DNA of 64,000 nucleotides from Micromonospora sp. BL4 (GCF_003667505.1 NZ_RCVJ01000181.1:1-64000), one strand, 5' to 3'. Positions 33,656-41,963 are shown, counted from the stretch's first letter. A program made the numbers and translations. The notes: a model not told the origin generated them from the sequence alone.

Positions 33656-35062
33656 ATGGCACGCGTGCTCACTCCCCGTGCGGAGGACTTCCCCCGCTGG
33701 TACCAGGACCTGATCGCCAAGGCGAAGCTGGCCGACAACGGCCCGGTCCGCGGCACCATGGTCATCCGCCCGGCCGGCTACGCCATCTGGGAACGGATGC
33801 AGGCCGAGATGGACGCCCGGATCAAGGCGGCGGGCGCGGAGAACGCATACTTCCCGCTGTTCATTCCGGAGAGCTACCTCAAGCGCGAGGCCCAGCACGT
33901 CGAGGGCTTCTCACCGGAGCTGGCGGTGGTCACCCACGGTGGCGGCAAGCAGCTCGCCGAGCCGGTGGTGGTGCGGCCCACCAGCGAGACGGTGATCGGC
34001 GAGTTCATGGCCAAGTGGATCGACTCGTACCGGGACCTGCCGCTGCTGCTCAACCAGTGGGCCAACGTGGTCCGGTGGGAGCTGCGCCCGCGGATCTTCC
34101 TGCGCACCAGCGAGTTCCTCTGGCAGGAGGGGCACACCGCGCACGCCACGCGCGAGGACGCCCGGGCCTACGCCCGGCGGATCCTGCACGAGGCGTACGA
34201 GGACCTGATGGTCAACGTGATCGGCATCCCCGTGGTGGTGGGCCTGAAGACGGCCCGCGAGCGGTTCGCCGGTGCGACCGCGACGTACACCTGCGAAGGC
34301 ATGATGGGCGACGGCAAGGCGCTCCAGCTGGGCACCAGCCACGAGCTGGGTCAGAACTTCGCCAAGGCGTTCGACATCAGCTACTCGTCGGCCGAGGGCG
34401 GCCGGGAGTACGCGTGGACGACCTCCTGGGGCACGTCGACCCGGATGCTCGGCGGCCTGATCATGGCGCACGGCGACGACAACGGCCTGCGGGTGCCGCC
34501 GAGGCTGGCCCCGATCCAGGCGTACGTCATGATCGTCAAGGACGGCGAGGGTGTCGCCGAGGCTGCTGCCAAGCTGCGCGACGGCCTGCGCGACGCCGGT
34601 GTCCGGGTCGCGCTCGACGACCGTACCGACACCGCGTTCGGCCGCCGGGCCGTCGACGCCGAGCTGCGCGGCTATCCGGTACGCGTCGAGGTCGGCCCCC
34701 GCGATCTGGCCGCCGGTAACGCGGTGGTGGTGCGCCGTACCGACGGCTCGAAGTCCCCGACGCCGGTGGCCGACGTGGTCGGCGCGGTGCTGGCCGCGCT
34801 GGAGACCGACCAGCAGGTGCTGCACGACCAGGCGCTGGCCAACCGCGAGTCGCGCACGGTGGACGTGGCCACCCTCGGCGAGGCGATCGAGGCCGCCGCG
34901 AACGGCTGGGCCCGGGTGCCGTGGTCGGCGGTCGGCGTGGCCGGCGAGGCCGAGGCGAACGGCCAGGGCGTCACGGTGCGCTGCCTGCTGCGTGCCGACG
35001 GCTCGGTGCCGGACTCCGAGGACGAGCCCGACCTGATCGCCGTCCTCGCCCGCGCCTACTGA
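33656..35062 (+). CDS. proS: Prolyl-tRNA synthetase, archaeal/eukaryotic type
   Basis: ProRS charges tRNA-Pro. At 468 aa this enzyme lacks the large editing (INS) domain of the usual bacterial type and matches the archaeal/eukaryotic-like class. Motif 2 region is WELRPRIFLRTSEFLWQEGHT (read in two parts, WELRPRIFLRTSEF and LWQEGHTAHA). The segment RPTSETVIGEFMAKWI binds the adenylate, and the HGDDNGLRVPPRLAP loop is diagnostic. The anticodon domain follows (about 290-400). The C-terminal domain keeps the terminal tyrosine (ARAY) but has lost the cysteines of the zinc site. ATG 33656 is supported by the conserved start and a -10 element. Confidence 0.95.
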   Translation: MARVLTPRAEDFPRWYQDLIAKAKLADNGPVRGTMVIRPAGYAIWERMQAEMDARIKAAGAENAYFPLFIPESYLKREAQHVEGFSPELAVVTHGGGKQLAEPVVVRPTSETVIGEFMAKWIDSYRDLPLLLNQWANVVRWELRPRIFLRTSEFLWQEGHTAHATREDARAYARRILHEAYEDLMVNVIGIPVVVGLKTARERFAGATATYTCEGMMGDGKALQLGTSHELGQNFAKAFDISYSSAEGGREYAWTTSWGTSTRMLGGLIMAHGDDNGLRVPPRLAPIQAYVMIVKDGEGVAEAAAKLRDGLRDAGVRVALDDRTDTAFGRRAVDAELRGYPVRVEVGPRDLAAGNAVVVRRTDGSKSPTPVADVVGAVLAALETDQQVLHDQALANRESRTVDVATLGEAIEAAANGWARVPWSAVGVAGEAEANGQGVTVRCLLRADGSVPDSEDEPDLIAVLARAY

Positions 35063-35063
35063 G

Positions 35064-35732
35064 GTGCGGCCGGGCAACCCTGTCGACCGGTTCGCGCCGG
35101 GTCGGTTGATCATGCACCGCAGCGTGCGGCACGGCCGGATCGGGTGGGTCCGGCCGGGCCGGGTGGTCAGTGACGACGAGCGGGGTCTGCTGGTCTGGAT
35201 CGCCCGGGACTCGCCGGTCGCCCACGAGGTGACCGAGGCGGGGCTGGGGATGCGGGCGATGCCGTTCGCCCAGTGGATCTCGTCGGCGTACCGGCTGGAG
35301 CGTGGGCGCTGGAACGGGCCGCCGCTGCTGAAGTTCCTGCCCACCGGCGCGGCGCACTCCGTCTGGTGGTTCCGGGACGCGCAGGGCCGGTTCGCCCACT
35401 GGTACGTCAACCTGGAGGAACCCGGCGTGCGCTGGGACGACGGTCCGGTGGCCGGCGTCGACGTGGTGGACCAGGACCTCGACGTGGTGGTGCACCCGGA
35501 CCGCAGTTGGCAGTGGAAGGACGAGGACGAGTTCGTCGAGCGCCTCGCCTTCGGCGACGACTACTGGGTGACCGACGAAAAGGCGGTCCGGGCCGAGGGG
35601 GAGCGGGTGATCGCGCTCGCGGAGGCCGGCGAGTTCCCGTTCGACGGCACCTGGTGCGACTTCGCGCCCCCCGCCGACTGGGACGTACCGGACGACCTTC
35701 CGCCGGGTTGGGACCGTCCGCCGGTGCGCTGA
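35064..35732 (+). CDS. DUF402 (FomD-like) protein
   Basis: The 222-aa protein carries the DUF402 core: WYVNLEEPGVRWDDG, VDVVDQDLDVVVHPD and WQWKDEDEF. These acidic residues form a divalent-metal site in characterised members such as FomD, a nucleoside-diphosphate hydrolase. Several relatives act on cytidylyl-phosphonates or NDPs, but the substrate here is unknown. It starts 1 nt after the proS stop, so the two are probably translated from one mRNA. Confidence 0.87.
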   Translation: MRPGNPVDRFAPGRLIMHRSVRHGRIGWVRPGRVVSDDERGLLVWIARDSPVAHEVTEAGLGMRAMPFAQWISSAYRLERGRWNGPPLLKFLPTGAAHSVWWFRDAQGRFAHWYVNLEEPGVRWDDGPVAGVDVVDQDLDVVVHPDRSWQWKDEDEFVERLAFGDDYWVTDEKAVRAEGERVIALAEAGEFPFDGTWCDFAPPADWDVPDDLPPGWDRPPVR

Positions 35733-35974
35733 GAGGGTGTTCCGGGTCACCGGTCCGGGCCGTCCGGGCGCGGTGTCCGGGTCCGGTGCGAGAGATCAGC
35801 GTCGGATCTGGCAGAATGGGTCGCTGGTATCCGGCGCGCGTCCGGCGCCCTCTAACCCGGGCACGTCGCCAGTCCACCGAGTAGTCTCCGGCCCAACCCC
35901 ACTGTGCCGTCGGCGCTCACCCATACACACCGCCCGTGCCGGGCTGGTGAGATCGCAACAGGAGCGAAACAACT

Positions 35975-36463
35975 GTGGCCGTAAAGATCCGGCTCCTGCG
36001 GATGGGTAAGATCCGCAACCCGCAGTACCGCATTGTCATCGCCGACTCGCGCACCAAGCGTGACGGCCGGGCGATCGAGTTCGTCGGGGTGTACCAGCCG
36101 AAGGAGGACCCTTCGGTCATCGAGGTCAAGTCGGAGCGGGTCCAGTACTGGCTGTCCGTCGGCGCTCAGCCGAGCGAGGCGGTGCAGCGGCTGCTGGAGC
36201 TGACCGGTGACTGGCAGAAGTACAAGGGCCTGCCGGCCCCGCCGCCGCTGAAGGTCGCCCCCGAGCGGGCCGACCGCAAGGCGGCGTACGAGGCTGAGGC
36301 GAAGGCCGCCGCCGGGCTCGCCCCGGAGACCCCGGCCAAGCCGGCCAAGAAGGCCGCCAAGGCCGCTGAGGCTCCGAAGGCCGAGGCTCCGGCCGAGGCG
36401 CCGAAGACCGAGGCTCCGGCCGAGGCCCCGGCCGCCGCTGCCGACGCCGGTGAGCAGGCCTGA
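35975..36463 (+). CDS. rpsP: 30S ribosomal protein S16 with extended tail
   Basis: S16 binds 16S rRNA early in 30S assembly. The conserved part (about 1-90: AVKIRLLRMGKIRNPQYRI, GVYQPKEDP, LSVGAQPSEAV) is complete. Bacterial S16 is usually 80-90 aa, whereas this one reaches 162 aa through an Ala/Lys/Pro/Glu-rich tail (KAEAPAEAPKTEAPAEAP). Long S16 tails occur in other actinobacteria. The GTG start has AGGAG upstream. It leads the rpsP-khpA-rimM-trmD operon. Confidence 0.96.
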   Translation: MAVKIRLLRMGKIRNPQYRIVIADSRTKRDGRAIEFVGVYQPKEDPSVIEVKSERVQYWLSVGAQPSEAVQRLLELTGDWQKYKGLPAPPPLKVAPERADRKAAYEAEAKAAAGLAPETPAKPAKKAAKAAEAPKAEAPAEAPKTEAPAEAPAAAADAGEQA

Positions 36464-36464
36464 C

Positions 36465-36698
36465 ATGCCTCTGCGTCCGGCGTTGGAGCACCTGGTCAAG
36501 GGCATCGTCGACCACCCGGACGACGTCCGGGTGCGGATGGTCGATTCCCGTCGGGGCAAGCGGCTGGAAGTCCGCGTGCACCCCGAGGACCTCGGCACCG
36601 TGATCGGGCGGTCCGGCCGGACCGCCAAGGCGCTGCGCCAGGTGATCGGCTCCATCGGCGGGCGCGGGGTACGCGTCGACATCGTCGACTCGTACTGA
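36465..36698 (+). CDS. khpA: KH-domain RNA-binding protein KhpA
   Basis: The 77-aa product is a single KH domain with the GxxG-type loop in GTVIGRSGRTAKALRQ. KhpA forms a complex with KhpB (Jag) and binds many RNAs, with effects on cell-wall growth in Gram-positive bacteria. KhpB is not in the window. The gene starts 1 nt after rpsP and shares one base with the rimM start, the standard position in this operon. ATG 36465 is used because the in-frame upstream start lies inside rpsP. Confidence 0.94.
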   Translation: MPLRPALEHLVKGIVDHPDDVRVRMVDSRRGKRLEVRVHPEDLGTVIGRSGRTAKALRQVIGSIGGRGVRVDIVDSY

Positions 36699-37255
36699 TG
36701 CAGCTCGTCGTCGGCAGGATCGGCAAGCCGCACGGTGTCCGCGGTGAGGTCACCGTGGAGGTGCGGACCGACGAGCCCGAAGCACGGTTCGCCCCAGGGT
36801 CGGTGCTGCGCACCGAGCCTGGGGCGGTTCCGCCTTCCGCACCCGCGGATGGTCCCGGGGTGCCGTTCCGGGTTCCGACCGAGCTGACCATCGAGGAGTC
36901 CCGCTTCCACCAGGGCCGGATCCTGGTCGCGTTCGCCGGGATCCTGGACCGCGACACCGCCGAGGCGCTGCGCGGGACCCTGCTCGTGGTGGACAGCGCC
37001 GACGTGGAGCCGCCGGAGGACCCGGAGGAGTTCCACGACCACCAGCTCGTCGGGCTGGCCGTGGTCACCCCGGCCGGCGAGCGGCTGGGCGAGGTCGCCC
37101 GGATCGACCACGCGCCCTCGTCCGACCTGCTGGTGCTGCGGCGCCCCGAGGGGCGCGTCGCGTTGATCCCGTTCGTCCGGGCGATCGTTCCAGAGGTCGA
37201 CCTGGCCGGTGGACGTGTGATCGTCGACCCGCCGGCCGGACTGCTCGACCTTTAG
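36698..37255 (+). CDS. rimM: 16S rRNA processing protein RimM
   Basis: RimM binds S19 and helps mature the head of the 30S subunit. The 185-aa protein has the N-terminal RimM beta-barrel (VVGRIGKPHGVRGEVTVEV) and the C-terminal PRC-barrel domain (DHQLVGLAVVTPAGERLGEV and ALIPFVRAIVPEVDLA). A 20-residue Pro/Ala-rich loop between strands (about 43-58) is longer than in E. coli. It overlaps khpA by 1 nt and is followed by trmD 10 bp later. Confidence 0.95.
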   Translation: MQLVVGRIGKPHGVRGEVTVEVRTDEPEARFAPGSVLRTEPGAVPPSAPADGPGVPFRVPTELTIEESRFHQGRILVAFAGILDRDTAEALRGTLLVVDSADVEPPEDPEEFHDHQLVGLAVVTPAGERLGEVARIDHAPSSDLLVLRRPEGRVALIPFVRAIVPEVDLAGGRVIVDPPAGLLDL

Positions 37256-37265
37256 GACCACCCCC

Positions 37266-38039
37266 ATGCGCGTCGACATCGTGTCGATCTTCCCGGAGTA
37301 CTTCGCCCCTCTGGACCTGTCCCTGATCGGCCGGGCCCGGGCCAACGGCGTACTCCAGTTGGCCGTGCACGACCTGCGGACCTGGACCCACGACGTGCAC
37401 CGCACGGTCGACGACACCCCCTACGGCGGCGGTCCGGGCATGGTGATGCGTCCGGAGCCGTGGGGCGGTGCGCTGGACGCGCTCGCCCCGGTCGAGGCCC
37501 CGCCGCCCCGGCTGCTGGTGCCCTCGCCGGCCGGTGTTCCGTTCACTCAGGCCATGGCGTACGAGCTGGCCGCCGAGCCGCACCTGCTCTTCGCCTGCGG
37601 CCGGTACGAGGGGATCGACCAGCGGGTGCTGGCGCACGCCGCGACCCGGATGCCGGTCACCGAGGTCTCGCTCGGCGACTACGTGCTCTTCGGCGGCGAG
37701 GTGGCGGTGCTGGTCGTCCTGGAGGCGATCACCCGGCTGCTGCCCGGTGTACTGGGCAACGCCGGCTCGCTGGACGAGGAGTCACACGCGCACGGGCTGC
37801 TCGAAGCACCGATCTACACCAAGCCGCCGAGCTGGCGCGGGCACGATGTGCCGGAGGTGCTCCGCTCCGGCGACCACGGAAAGATCGCCCGCTGGCGGCG
37901 CGAGGAGGGGCTGCTGCGCACCGCCGCGCAGCGTCCGGACCTGCTCGCCGCGCTGCCCCCCGACCGGCTCGACAAACGGGACATCGCGGCGCTGGATCGG
38001 GCCGGATTTCAGCCCCCGCCGGGAGATGTGGCAAAGTAG
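37266..38039 (+). CDS. trmD: tRNA (guanine-N1-)-methyltransferase TrmD
   Basis: TrmD makes m1G37 in tRNAs and prevents frameshifting. The 257-aa protein begins MRVDIVSIFPEYF and includes DDTPYGGGPGMVM. Its trefoil-knot SAM site is CGRYEGIDQRV and EVSLGDYVLFGGE, followed by the helical C-terminal domain (PPSWRGHDVPEVLRSGDH). All knot residues appear intact. It is the last gene of the rpsP operon before rplS. Confidence 0.97.
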   Translation: MRVDIVSIFPEYFAPLDLSLIGRARANGVLQLAVHDLRTWTHDVHRTVDDTPYGGGPGMVMRPEPWGGALDALAPVEAPPPRLLVPSPAGVPFTQAMAYELAAEPHLLFACGRYEGIDQRVLAHAATRMPVTEVSLGDYVLFGGEVAVLVVLEAITRLLPGVLGNAGSLDEESHAHGLLEAPIYTKPPSWRGHDVPEVLRSGDHGKIARWRREEGLLRTAAQRPDLLAALPPDRLDKRDIAALDRAGFQPPPGDVAK

Positions 38040-38137
38040 AGGGGTTGCCGCATCCGTCCGCGCCCGCGGGCGGCTGCGAGGATTCCCGACCGGGGTCGGC
38101 TAGCCGATCACCACCCGGGGATCAGAATCACCCACCC

Positions 38138-38158
38138 GCGCACCGAGTGACGGTGCGC
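38138..38158 (+). promoter_or_regulatory. Hairpin in the rplS leader
   Basis: A perfect 8-bp stem (GCGCACCG, loop AGTGA, CGGTGCGC) ends 24 nt before the rplS start, within the 143-bp trmD-rplS gap. It could attenuate read-through from trmD or be an autoregulatory L19 mRNA site; sequence alone cannot decide. Confidence 0.5.
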
Positions 38159-38182
38159 CGTGAGCCTTACGAGGACGCAGCG

Positions 38183-38539
38183 ATGAACATCCTGGACGCC
38201 CTTGACGCCCAGTCGAAGCGGACCGACCTCCCCGACTTCCGTGCCGGTGACACCGTCAAGGTGCACGCGCGGGTCGTCGAGGGCAACCGGTCCCGTGTCC
38301 AGATCTTCCAGGGCGTCGTCATCCGCCGCCAGGGTGACGGACTGCGCGAGACCTTCTCGGTCCGCAAGGTGAGCTTCGGTGTCGGCGTCGAGCGGACCTA
38401 CCCGCTCAACGGTCCCGGCATCGACCGGATCGAGATCGTGACCCGCGGTGCCGTGCGCCGCGCCAAGCTGTACTACCTGCGCGAGCTGCGCGGCAAGAAG
38501 GCCAAGATCAAGGAGAAGCGGGAGAAGCAGCCCAGCTGA
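38183..38539 (+). CDS. rplS: 50S ribosomal protein L19
   Basis: L19 lies at the 30S-50S interface. The 118-aa protein contains FRAGDTVKVHARVVEGNRSR, QGVVIRRQGDG, the SFGVGVERTYPLNGPGID signature and a basic end (AKLYYLRELRGKKAKIKEK). ATG 38183 is preceded by GAGGA; an in-frame upstream GTG would add about a dozen unconserved residues. A Rho-independent-type hairpin follows 120 bp downstream. Confidence 0.97.
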   Translation: MNILDALDAQSKRTDLPDFRAGDTVKVHARVVEGNRSRVQIFQGVVIRRQGDGLRETFSVRKVSFGVGVERTYPLNGPGIDRIEIVTRGAVRRAKLYYLRELRGKKAKIKEKREKQPS

Positions 38540-38659
38540 CTTCCCGCTCGCCACGCCGCCTGAGCTGCGCGTATGCCGTACCGACCGGACCGCACTACCC
38601 TGGTCGTACGGGCGCAGCCAAGCGGCGGCCCCGCCCACGTGGCGGGCAGCCGTCCACAA

Positions 38660-38693
38660 CCGCCCGTGGGGCCTCGACGAGGCCCCCGGGCGG
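38660..38693 (+). terminator. Terminator after rplS
   Basis: A 16-bp stem with one bulged T (CCGCCCG-T-GGGGCCTC / GAGGCCCC-CGGGCGG) is followed by TGGTGTTTCTG, a weak T-rich stretch. It separates the ribosomal operon from the signal peptidase genes. Confidence 0.75.
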
Positions 38694-38720
38694 TGGTGTT
38701 TCTGCGGACCGGGGAGTGGC

Positions 38721-39590
38721 GTGGTGCAGACGCTTGACGAGGACGGCACCGTCGATCCGTGGCGCCGGCGGTCCCGCCGCACCCGCCGGCAGATGCCCCT
38801 CTGGCAGGAGCTCCCGCTGCTCCTGGTCGTCGCGTTCTGCCTCGCGGTGCTGATCCGCACCTTCCTGCTCCAGGCGTTCTTCATTCCGTCCGGCTCGATG
38901 GAGGACACGCTCCTGATCGGCGACCGGGTGCTGGTCAACAAGGTCGTCTACGACGTCCGCGACCCGGTACGCGGCGAGGTGGTGGTCTTCCGGGGCACCG
39001 ACCGCTGGGCGCCACAGGTCGACGAGCAGCCGGCGCCGGGCTTCACCGGCAAGCTCACCCGGACCGTCGGCGACCTGGTCGGGGTGAGCCGCCCCGGCGA
39101 GAAGGACTTCATCAAACGGGTGATCGGCCTCCCGGGCGACCGGGTCAAGTGCTGCGACAGCCAGGGCCGGGTCACCGTCAACGGCACCCCGCTCGACGAG
39201 CCCTACGTGGTGCGCGACTCCCCGCTGGACCTGCCGCCCAACCCGGGGGAGTGCCGCTCCCGGCGCTTCGACGAGGTCGTCGTGCCGCCCGGCCAGATCT
39301 TCGTGATGGGCGACCACCGGCTGGTCTCCCAGGACGCGCGCTGCCAGGGCCCGGTGCCGATCGACAACGTGGTCGGCCGCGCCTTCATGGTGGTCTGGCC
39401 GTCCTCCCGGTGGGATCCGCTGTCGGTGCCGTCGACGTTCGACGACGTGTCCGGGCCGGCCGCGGCCTCCTCGGGCGCGCCTCCGGTCCGACCGACCCCA
39501 CAGGGCGGTGTGCTGCTGCTTCTTCCCCTGGTAGCCGCGCTGCGGGGTTCCCGCGCGTTCCGGACGGTGACGTCCAGCCCGGCAACGTAG
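38721..39590 (+). CDS. lepB: Type I signal peptidase (first of two)
   Basis: Signal peptidase I removes signal peptides on the outer face of the membrane. The 289-aa protein has a basic cytoplasmic start (RRRSRRTRRQ) and a transmembrane helix (about 31-53). Catalytic Ser59 is in FIPSGSMEDTL and the general base Lys132 in KDFIKRVIGLPGD. The GDH box is MGDHRLVSQDAR. A second hydrophobic segment near the C-terminus (GGVLLLLPLVAAL) suggests a second membrane anchor. GTG 38721 with GGGGAG upstream is chosen over the longer frame, which reads through the terminator. The paralogue follows 10 bp later. Confidence 0.93.
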   Translation: MVQTLDEDGTVDPWRRRSRRTRRQMPLWQELPLLLVVAFCLAVLIRTFLLQAFFIPSGSMEDTLLIGDRVLVNKVVYDVRDPVRGEVVVFRGTDRWAPQVDEQPAPGFTGKLTRTVGDLVGVSRPGEKDFIKRVIGLPGDRVKCCDSQGRVTVNGTPLDEPYVVRDSPLDLPPNPGECRSRRFDEVVVPPGQIFVMGDHRLVSQDARCQGPVPIDNVVGRAFMVVWPSSRWDPLSVPSTFDDVSGPAAASSGAPPVRPTPQGGVLLLLPLVAALRGSRAFRTVTSSPAT

Positions 39591-39593
39591 GCT
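39588..39593 (+). promoter_or_regulatory. Candidate leaderless -10 for the second lepB
   Basis: TAGGCT lies 7 nt before the GTG start of the second signal peptidase. Its first three bases are the stop codon of the first, so termination of one gene and the promoter of the next are overlaid. Confidence 0.45.
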
Positions 39594-39600
39594 CCTTGGC

Positions 39601-40236
39601 GTGATTGACGAGCAGACCGACAAGCCCCGCAGTTCCTTCTGGAAGGAGCTGCCGATCCTGCTGGGTGTGGCGATCCTGGTTGCGGTGCTGGTCCGCGCCT
39701 TCGTGCTGCAGACCTTCTTCATCCCCTCCCCGTCCATGGAGAACACTCTCAAGATCGATGACCGGGTGCTGGTCAACAAGCTGGTCTACGACTTCCGCTC
39801 GCCGCACCGCGGCGAGGTGATCGTGTTCAAGGCGCCGATCGCGTGGAGCGGCAACCCCGACGGTGAGGACTTCATCAAGCGGGTGATCGGTGTCGGTGGC
39901 GACCACGTGGTCTGCTGCGACCCGGAGGAGCGGCTGGTGATCAACGGCAAGTCGCTCGACGAGCCGTACATCTTCTCGATGGACGGGATCCGCGACAAGC
40001 CGGCCGACCAGGAATTCGACATCACCGTGCCGAAGGGGCGACTCTGGGTGATGGGCGACCACCGGTCCGCCTCGGGCGACTCGCTGGAGCACTGGCAGCA
40101 GTCCGGGCAGAACATCACCGAGGCCACCATTCCCGAGGACGAGGTGGTCGGGCGGGCGTTCACCGTGTTCTGGCCGGTCAACCGGGCCACCTGGCTGACG
40201 GTGCCCGACCAGTTCGACGGCATCCCGAAGCCGTAG
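39601..40236 (+). CDS. lepB: Type I signal peptidase (second of two)
   Basis: This 211-aa paralogue has one N-terminal transmembrane helix (about 16-38). Catalytic Ser45 is in FIPSPSMENTL and Lys93 in EDFIKRVIGVGGD. The GDH box is WVMGDHRSASGDS. Both paralogues carry a CC pair (KCCD / VCCD) in the strand after the lysine. It lacks the C-terminal hydrophobic segment of its neighbour. Tandem lepB genes after rplS are, from memory, also seen in Streptomyces, which has four; they may divide substrates. There is no ribosome site, but a -10 element is adjacent. Confidence 0.94.
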   Translation: MIDEQTDKPRSSFWKELPILLGVAILVAVLVRAFVLQTFFIPSPSMENTLKIDDRVLVNKLVYDFRSPHRGEVIVFKAPIAWSGNPDGEDFIKRVIGVGGDHVVCCDPEERLVINGKSLDEPYIFSMDGIRDKPADQEFDITVPKGRLWVMGDHRSASGDSLEHWQQSGQNITEATIPEDEVVGRAFTVFWPVNRATWLTVPDQFDGIPKP

Positions 40237-40272
40237 GTCGACGGGGGCGTGGGCGATCCGCCGCCGGTCTGG

Positions 40273-40278
40273 CAGGCT
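40273..40278 (+). promoter_or_regulatory. Candidate leaderless -10 for the Nudix gene
   Basis: CAGGCT lies 6 nt before GTG 40285. It supports that codon as the start over GTG 40249. Confidence 0.35.
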
Positions 40279-40284
40279 GGGGCC

Positions 40285-40773
40285 GTGACCGTCTACACCC
40301 CTCGACGCGCCGCCCGCGTGCTGCTCGTCGACGCGGCCGGCCGGGTCCTGCTCTTCCACGGCTTCGACCCGGCGCGCCCCGGGCACCGCTACTGGTTCAC
40401 CCCGGGCGGCGGACTCGATCCGGCGGAGTCACCGGCGGCGGGCGCGATCCGGGAGCTGGCCGAGGAGACCGGGTTGCGGCTCGACCCCGCCGAGCTGGGT
40501 GAGCCGGTCTGGTCCGAGACGACCGAGTTCCCGTTCGACGGTGTGTGGTACAGCCAGCAGCAGGTGTTCTTCCTGGTCCGGGTGTCGTCGTGGGAGGTGG
40601 ACACCGCCGGCTTCGACGACGTCGAGCAGCGCAGCATCGCCGGTCACCGCTGGTGGCCGCCGGACGAGCTGGCGGCCAGCGATGAGCGGTACTACCCGGC
40701 CGAGCTGCCCGCCCTGTTGAGCAGGCTCCTGCGACCGACCGCCGGCGCCGGCCGGGACGAGGGCTCGTGCTGA
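40285..40773 (+). CDS. Nudix hydrolase
   Basis: The 162-aa protein opens MTVYTPRRAARVLLVDAAGR and contains an intact Nudix box with GGGLDPAESPAAGA and the catalytic REL-EETG core (IRELAEETGL). Nudix enzymes hydrolyse nucleoside diphosphates linked to another group; the substrate is not predictable here. The family start fits GTG 40285; GTG 40249 would add 12 residues (MGDPPPVWQAGA). It overlaps rnhB by 7 nt. From memory, a Nudix gene next to rnhB/DUF2469 is common in actinobacteria. Confidence 0.88.
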   Translation: MTVYTPRRAARVLLVDAAGRVLLFHGFDPARPGHRYWFTPGGGLDPAESPAAGAIRELAEETGLRLDPAELGEPVWSETTEFPFDGVWYSQQQVFFLVRVSSWEVDTAGFDDVEQRSIAGHRWWPPDELAASDERYYPAELPALLSRLLRPTAGAGRDEGSC

Positions 40774-41579
40774 CCCCGCCGCGCACCGTCGTGCGCCGGG
40801 AGGCCGGGCTGTACGCGCTGGAGCGGGCGTTGCAGCGGCGCGGCTTCCGGCTGGTCGCCGGCGCCGACGAGGCCGGTCGGGGCGCGTGCGCGGGCCCGCT
40901 GGTCGCCGCCGCGGCGGTGCTGCCCGAGGGGCGGCGCGGCGAGATCGAGGAGCTGGCCGACTCCAAGCTGCTCACCCCGGCCGCCCGGGAGCGGGTGTAC
41001 GCGGAGGTCGTGGACCGCGCGCTGGCGTACGCCGTGGTGGTCATCCCGGCCGAGGAGGTCGACGCCCGAGGGCTCCACGTGTGCAACCTGGCCGCGATGC
41101 GCCGGGCGCTCGCCTCGCTCACCACCCGGCCGGAGTACGTGCTGACCGACGGCTTCGGCGTGGACGGCCTGGGTGTGCCGGGGCTGGCCGTGTGGAAGGG
41201 CGACCGGGTGGCGGCCTGCGTGGCGGCGGCCAGCGTGCTCGCCAAGGTCACCCGGGACCGGATCATGGTGGAGTTGGACGGTGTGTTCCCGGCGTACGGT
41301 TTCGCCGAGCACAAGGGCTACATCACGCCGGAGCATTCCGCGGCGCTGCGGGAGCACGGGCCGTGCCGGGAGCACCGTTTCTCGTACGTCAACGTCGCCG
41401 CGGTCTCCGGCCGCGACGGGCGGCCGCCGCGCGCCCGCCGGCCCGTGCATCCGGGCCCGGACGAGCCGATGGAGCGCTCCTGGGCGTCAGGGAGTACCGT
41501 CGGCGTGGCGTTGGGCGAGCAGCTTCGGCCTCCGGCGCCGGTGGGGGAAGATGTGGTCATGGAAGGCGGAGTGCGATGA
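40767..41579 (+). CDS. rnhB: Ribonuclease HII
   Basis: RNase HII removes ribonucleotides misincorporated into DNA. The 270-aa protein has the catalytic Asp34/Glu35 in AGADEAGRGACAGPL. Further active-site residues are seen in LADSKLLTPA, VLTDGFGVDG and ASVLAKVTRDR, followed by the tail motif YGFAEHKGYITPEH. The last 45 residues are a variable Pro/Arg-rich tail. GTG 40767 overlaps the Nudix stop and the end overlaps the DUF2469 ATG (4 nt). Confidence 0.95.
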   Translation: MLTPPRTVVRREAGLYALERALQRRGFRLVAGADEAGRGACAGPLVAAAAVLPEGRRGEIEELADSKLLTPAARERVYAEVVDRALAYAVVVIPAEEVDARGLHVCNLAAMRRALASLTTRPEYVLTDGFGVDGLGVPGLAVWKGDRVAACVAAASVLAKVTRDRIMVELDGVFPAYGFAEHKGYITPEHSAALREHGPCREHRFSYVNVAAVSGRDGRPPRARRPVHPGPDEPMERSWASGSTVGVALGEQLRPPAPVGEDVVMEGGVR

Positions 41580-41899
41580 GCGCGGAAGATCTCGAGAAGT
41601 ACGAGACCGAGATGGAGCTGCAGCTCTACCGGGAGTACCGCGACATTGTCCGCCAGTTCTCCTACGTGGTGGAGACGGAACGCCGGTTCTACCTGGCCAA
41701 CCAGGTCGACCTGCACGTGCGCAACTCCGACGGCGAGGTCTACTTCGAGGTCGAGATGCACGATGCCTGGGTGTGGGACATGTACCGTCCTGCCCGCTTC
41801 GTGAAGAACGTCCGGGTGATGACCTTCAAGGACGTCAACGTCGAGGAGCTGGAGAAGCCCGACATCTCGCTGCCCGCCGACTCCGGCTTCGGCGGCTGA
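41576..41899 (+). CDS. DUF2469 conserved actinobacterial protein
   Basis: The 107-aa protein is a DUF2469 member, a family almost confined to actinobacteria and normally encoded right after rnhB, as here. It is very acidic and aromatic (YETEMELQLYREYRDIV, FSYVVETERRFYLANQVDL, EMHDAWVWDMYRPARF) and lacks a signal or membrane segment. The function is unknown; its strict conservation and position suggest a role in information processing. ATG 41576 overlaps the rnhB stop. Confidence 0.94.
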   Translation: MSAEDLEKYETEMELQLYREYRDIVRQFSYVVETERRFYLANQVDLHVRNSDGEVYFEVEMHDAWVWDMYRPARFVKNVRVMTFKDVNVEELEKPDISLPADSGFGG

Positions 41900-41924
41900 C
41901 CGCACCCGTTTCCGCCGGGCCGCA

Positions 41925-41945
41925 CCACGGGCCCCCCACCCGTGG
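41925..41945. terminator. Hairpin between convergent genes
   Basis: CCACGGG pairs perfectly with CCCGTGG around a CCCCCCA loop. It lies 25 bp after DUF2469 and 19 bp from the end of the convergent sulfite-oxidase-like gene. The stem is short (7 bp), so strength is uncertain. Confidence 0.5.
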
Positions 41946-41963
41946 CGCAGCCCACGCCGCCGG

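Noticed and set aside
32353..33765. A 470-codon minus-strand frame overlapping the TetR gene and proS start
   Set aside because: It is a Pro/Arg-rich antisense frame. The TetR protein in another frame of the same strand has a clear helix-turn-helix.
38138..38158. Calling the rplS leader hairpin a defined L19 leader RNA
   Set aside because: One 8-bp stem is not enough to match a named leader family; it is kept only as a hairpin.
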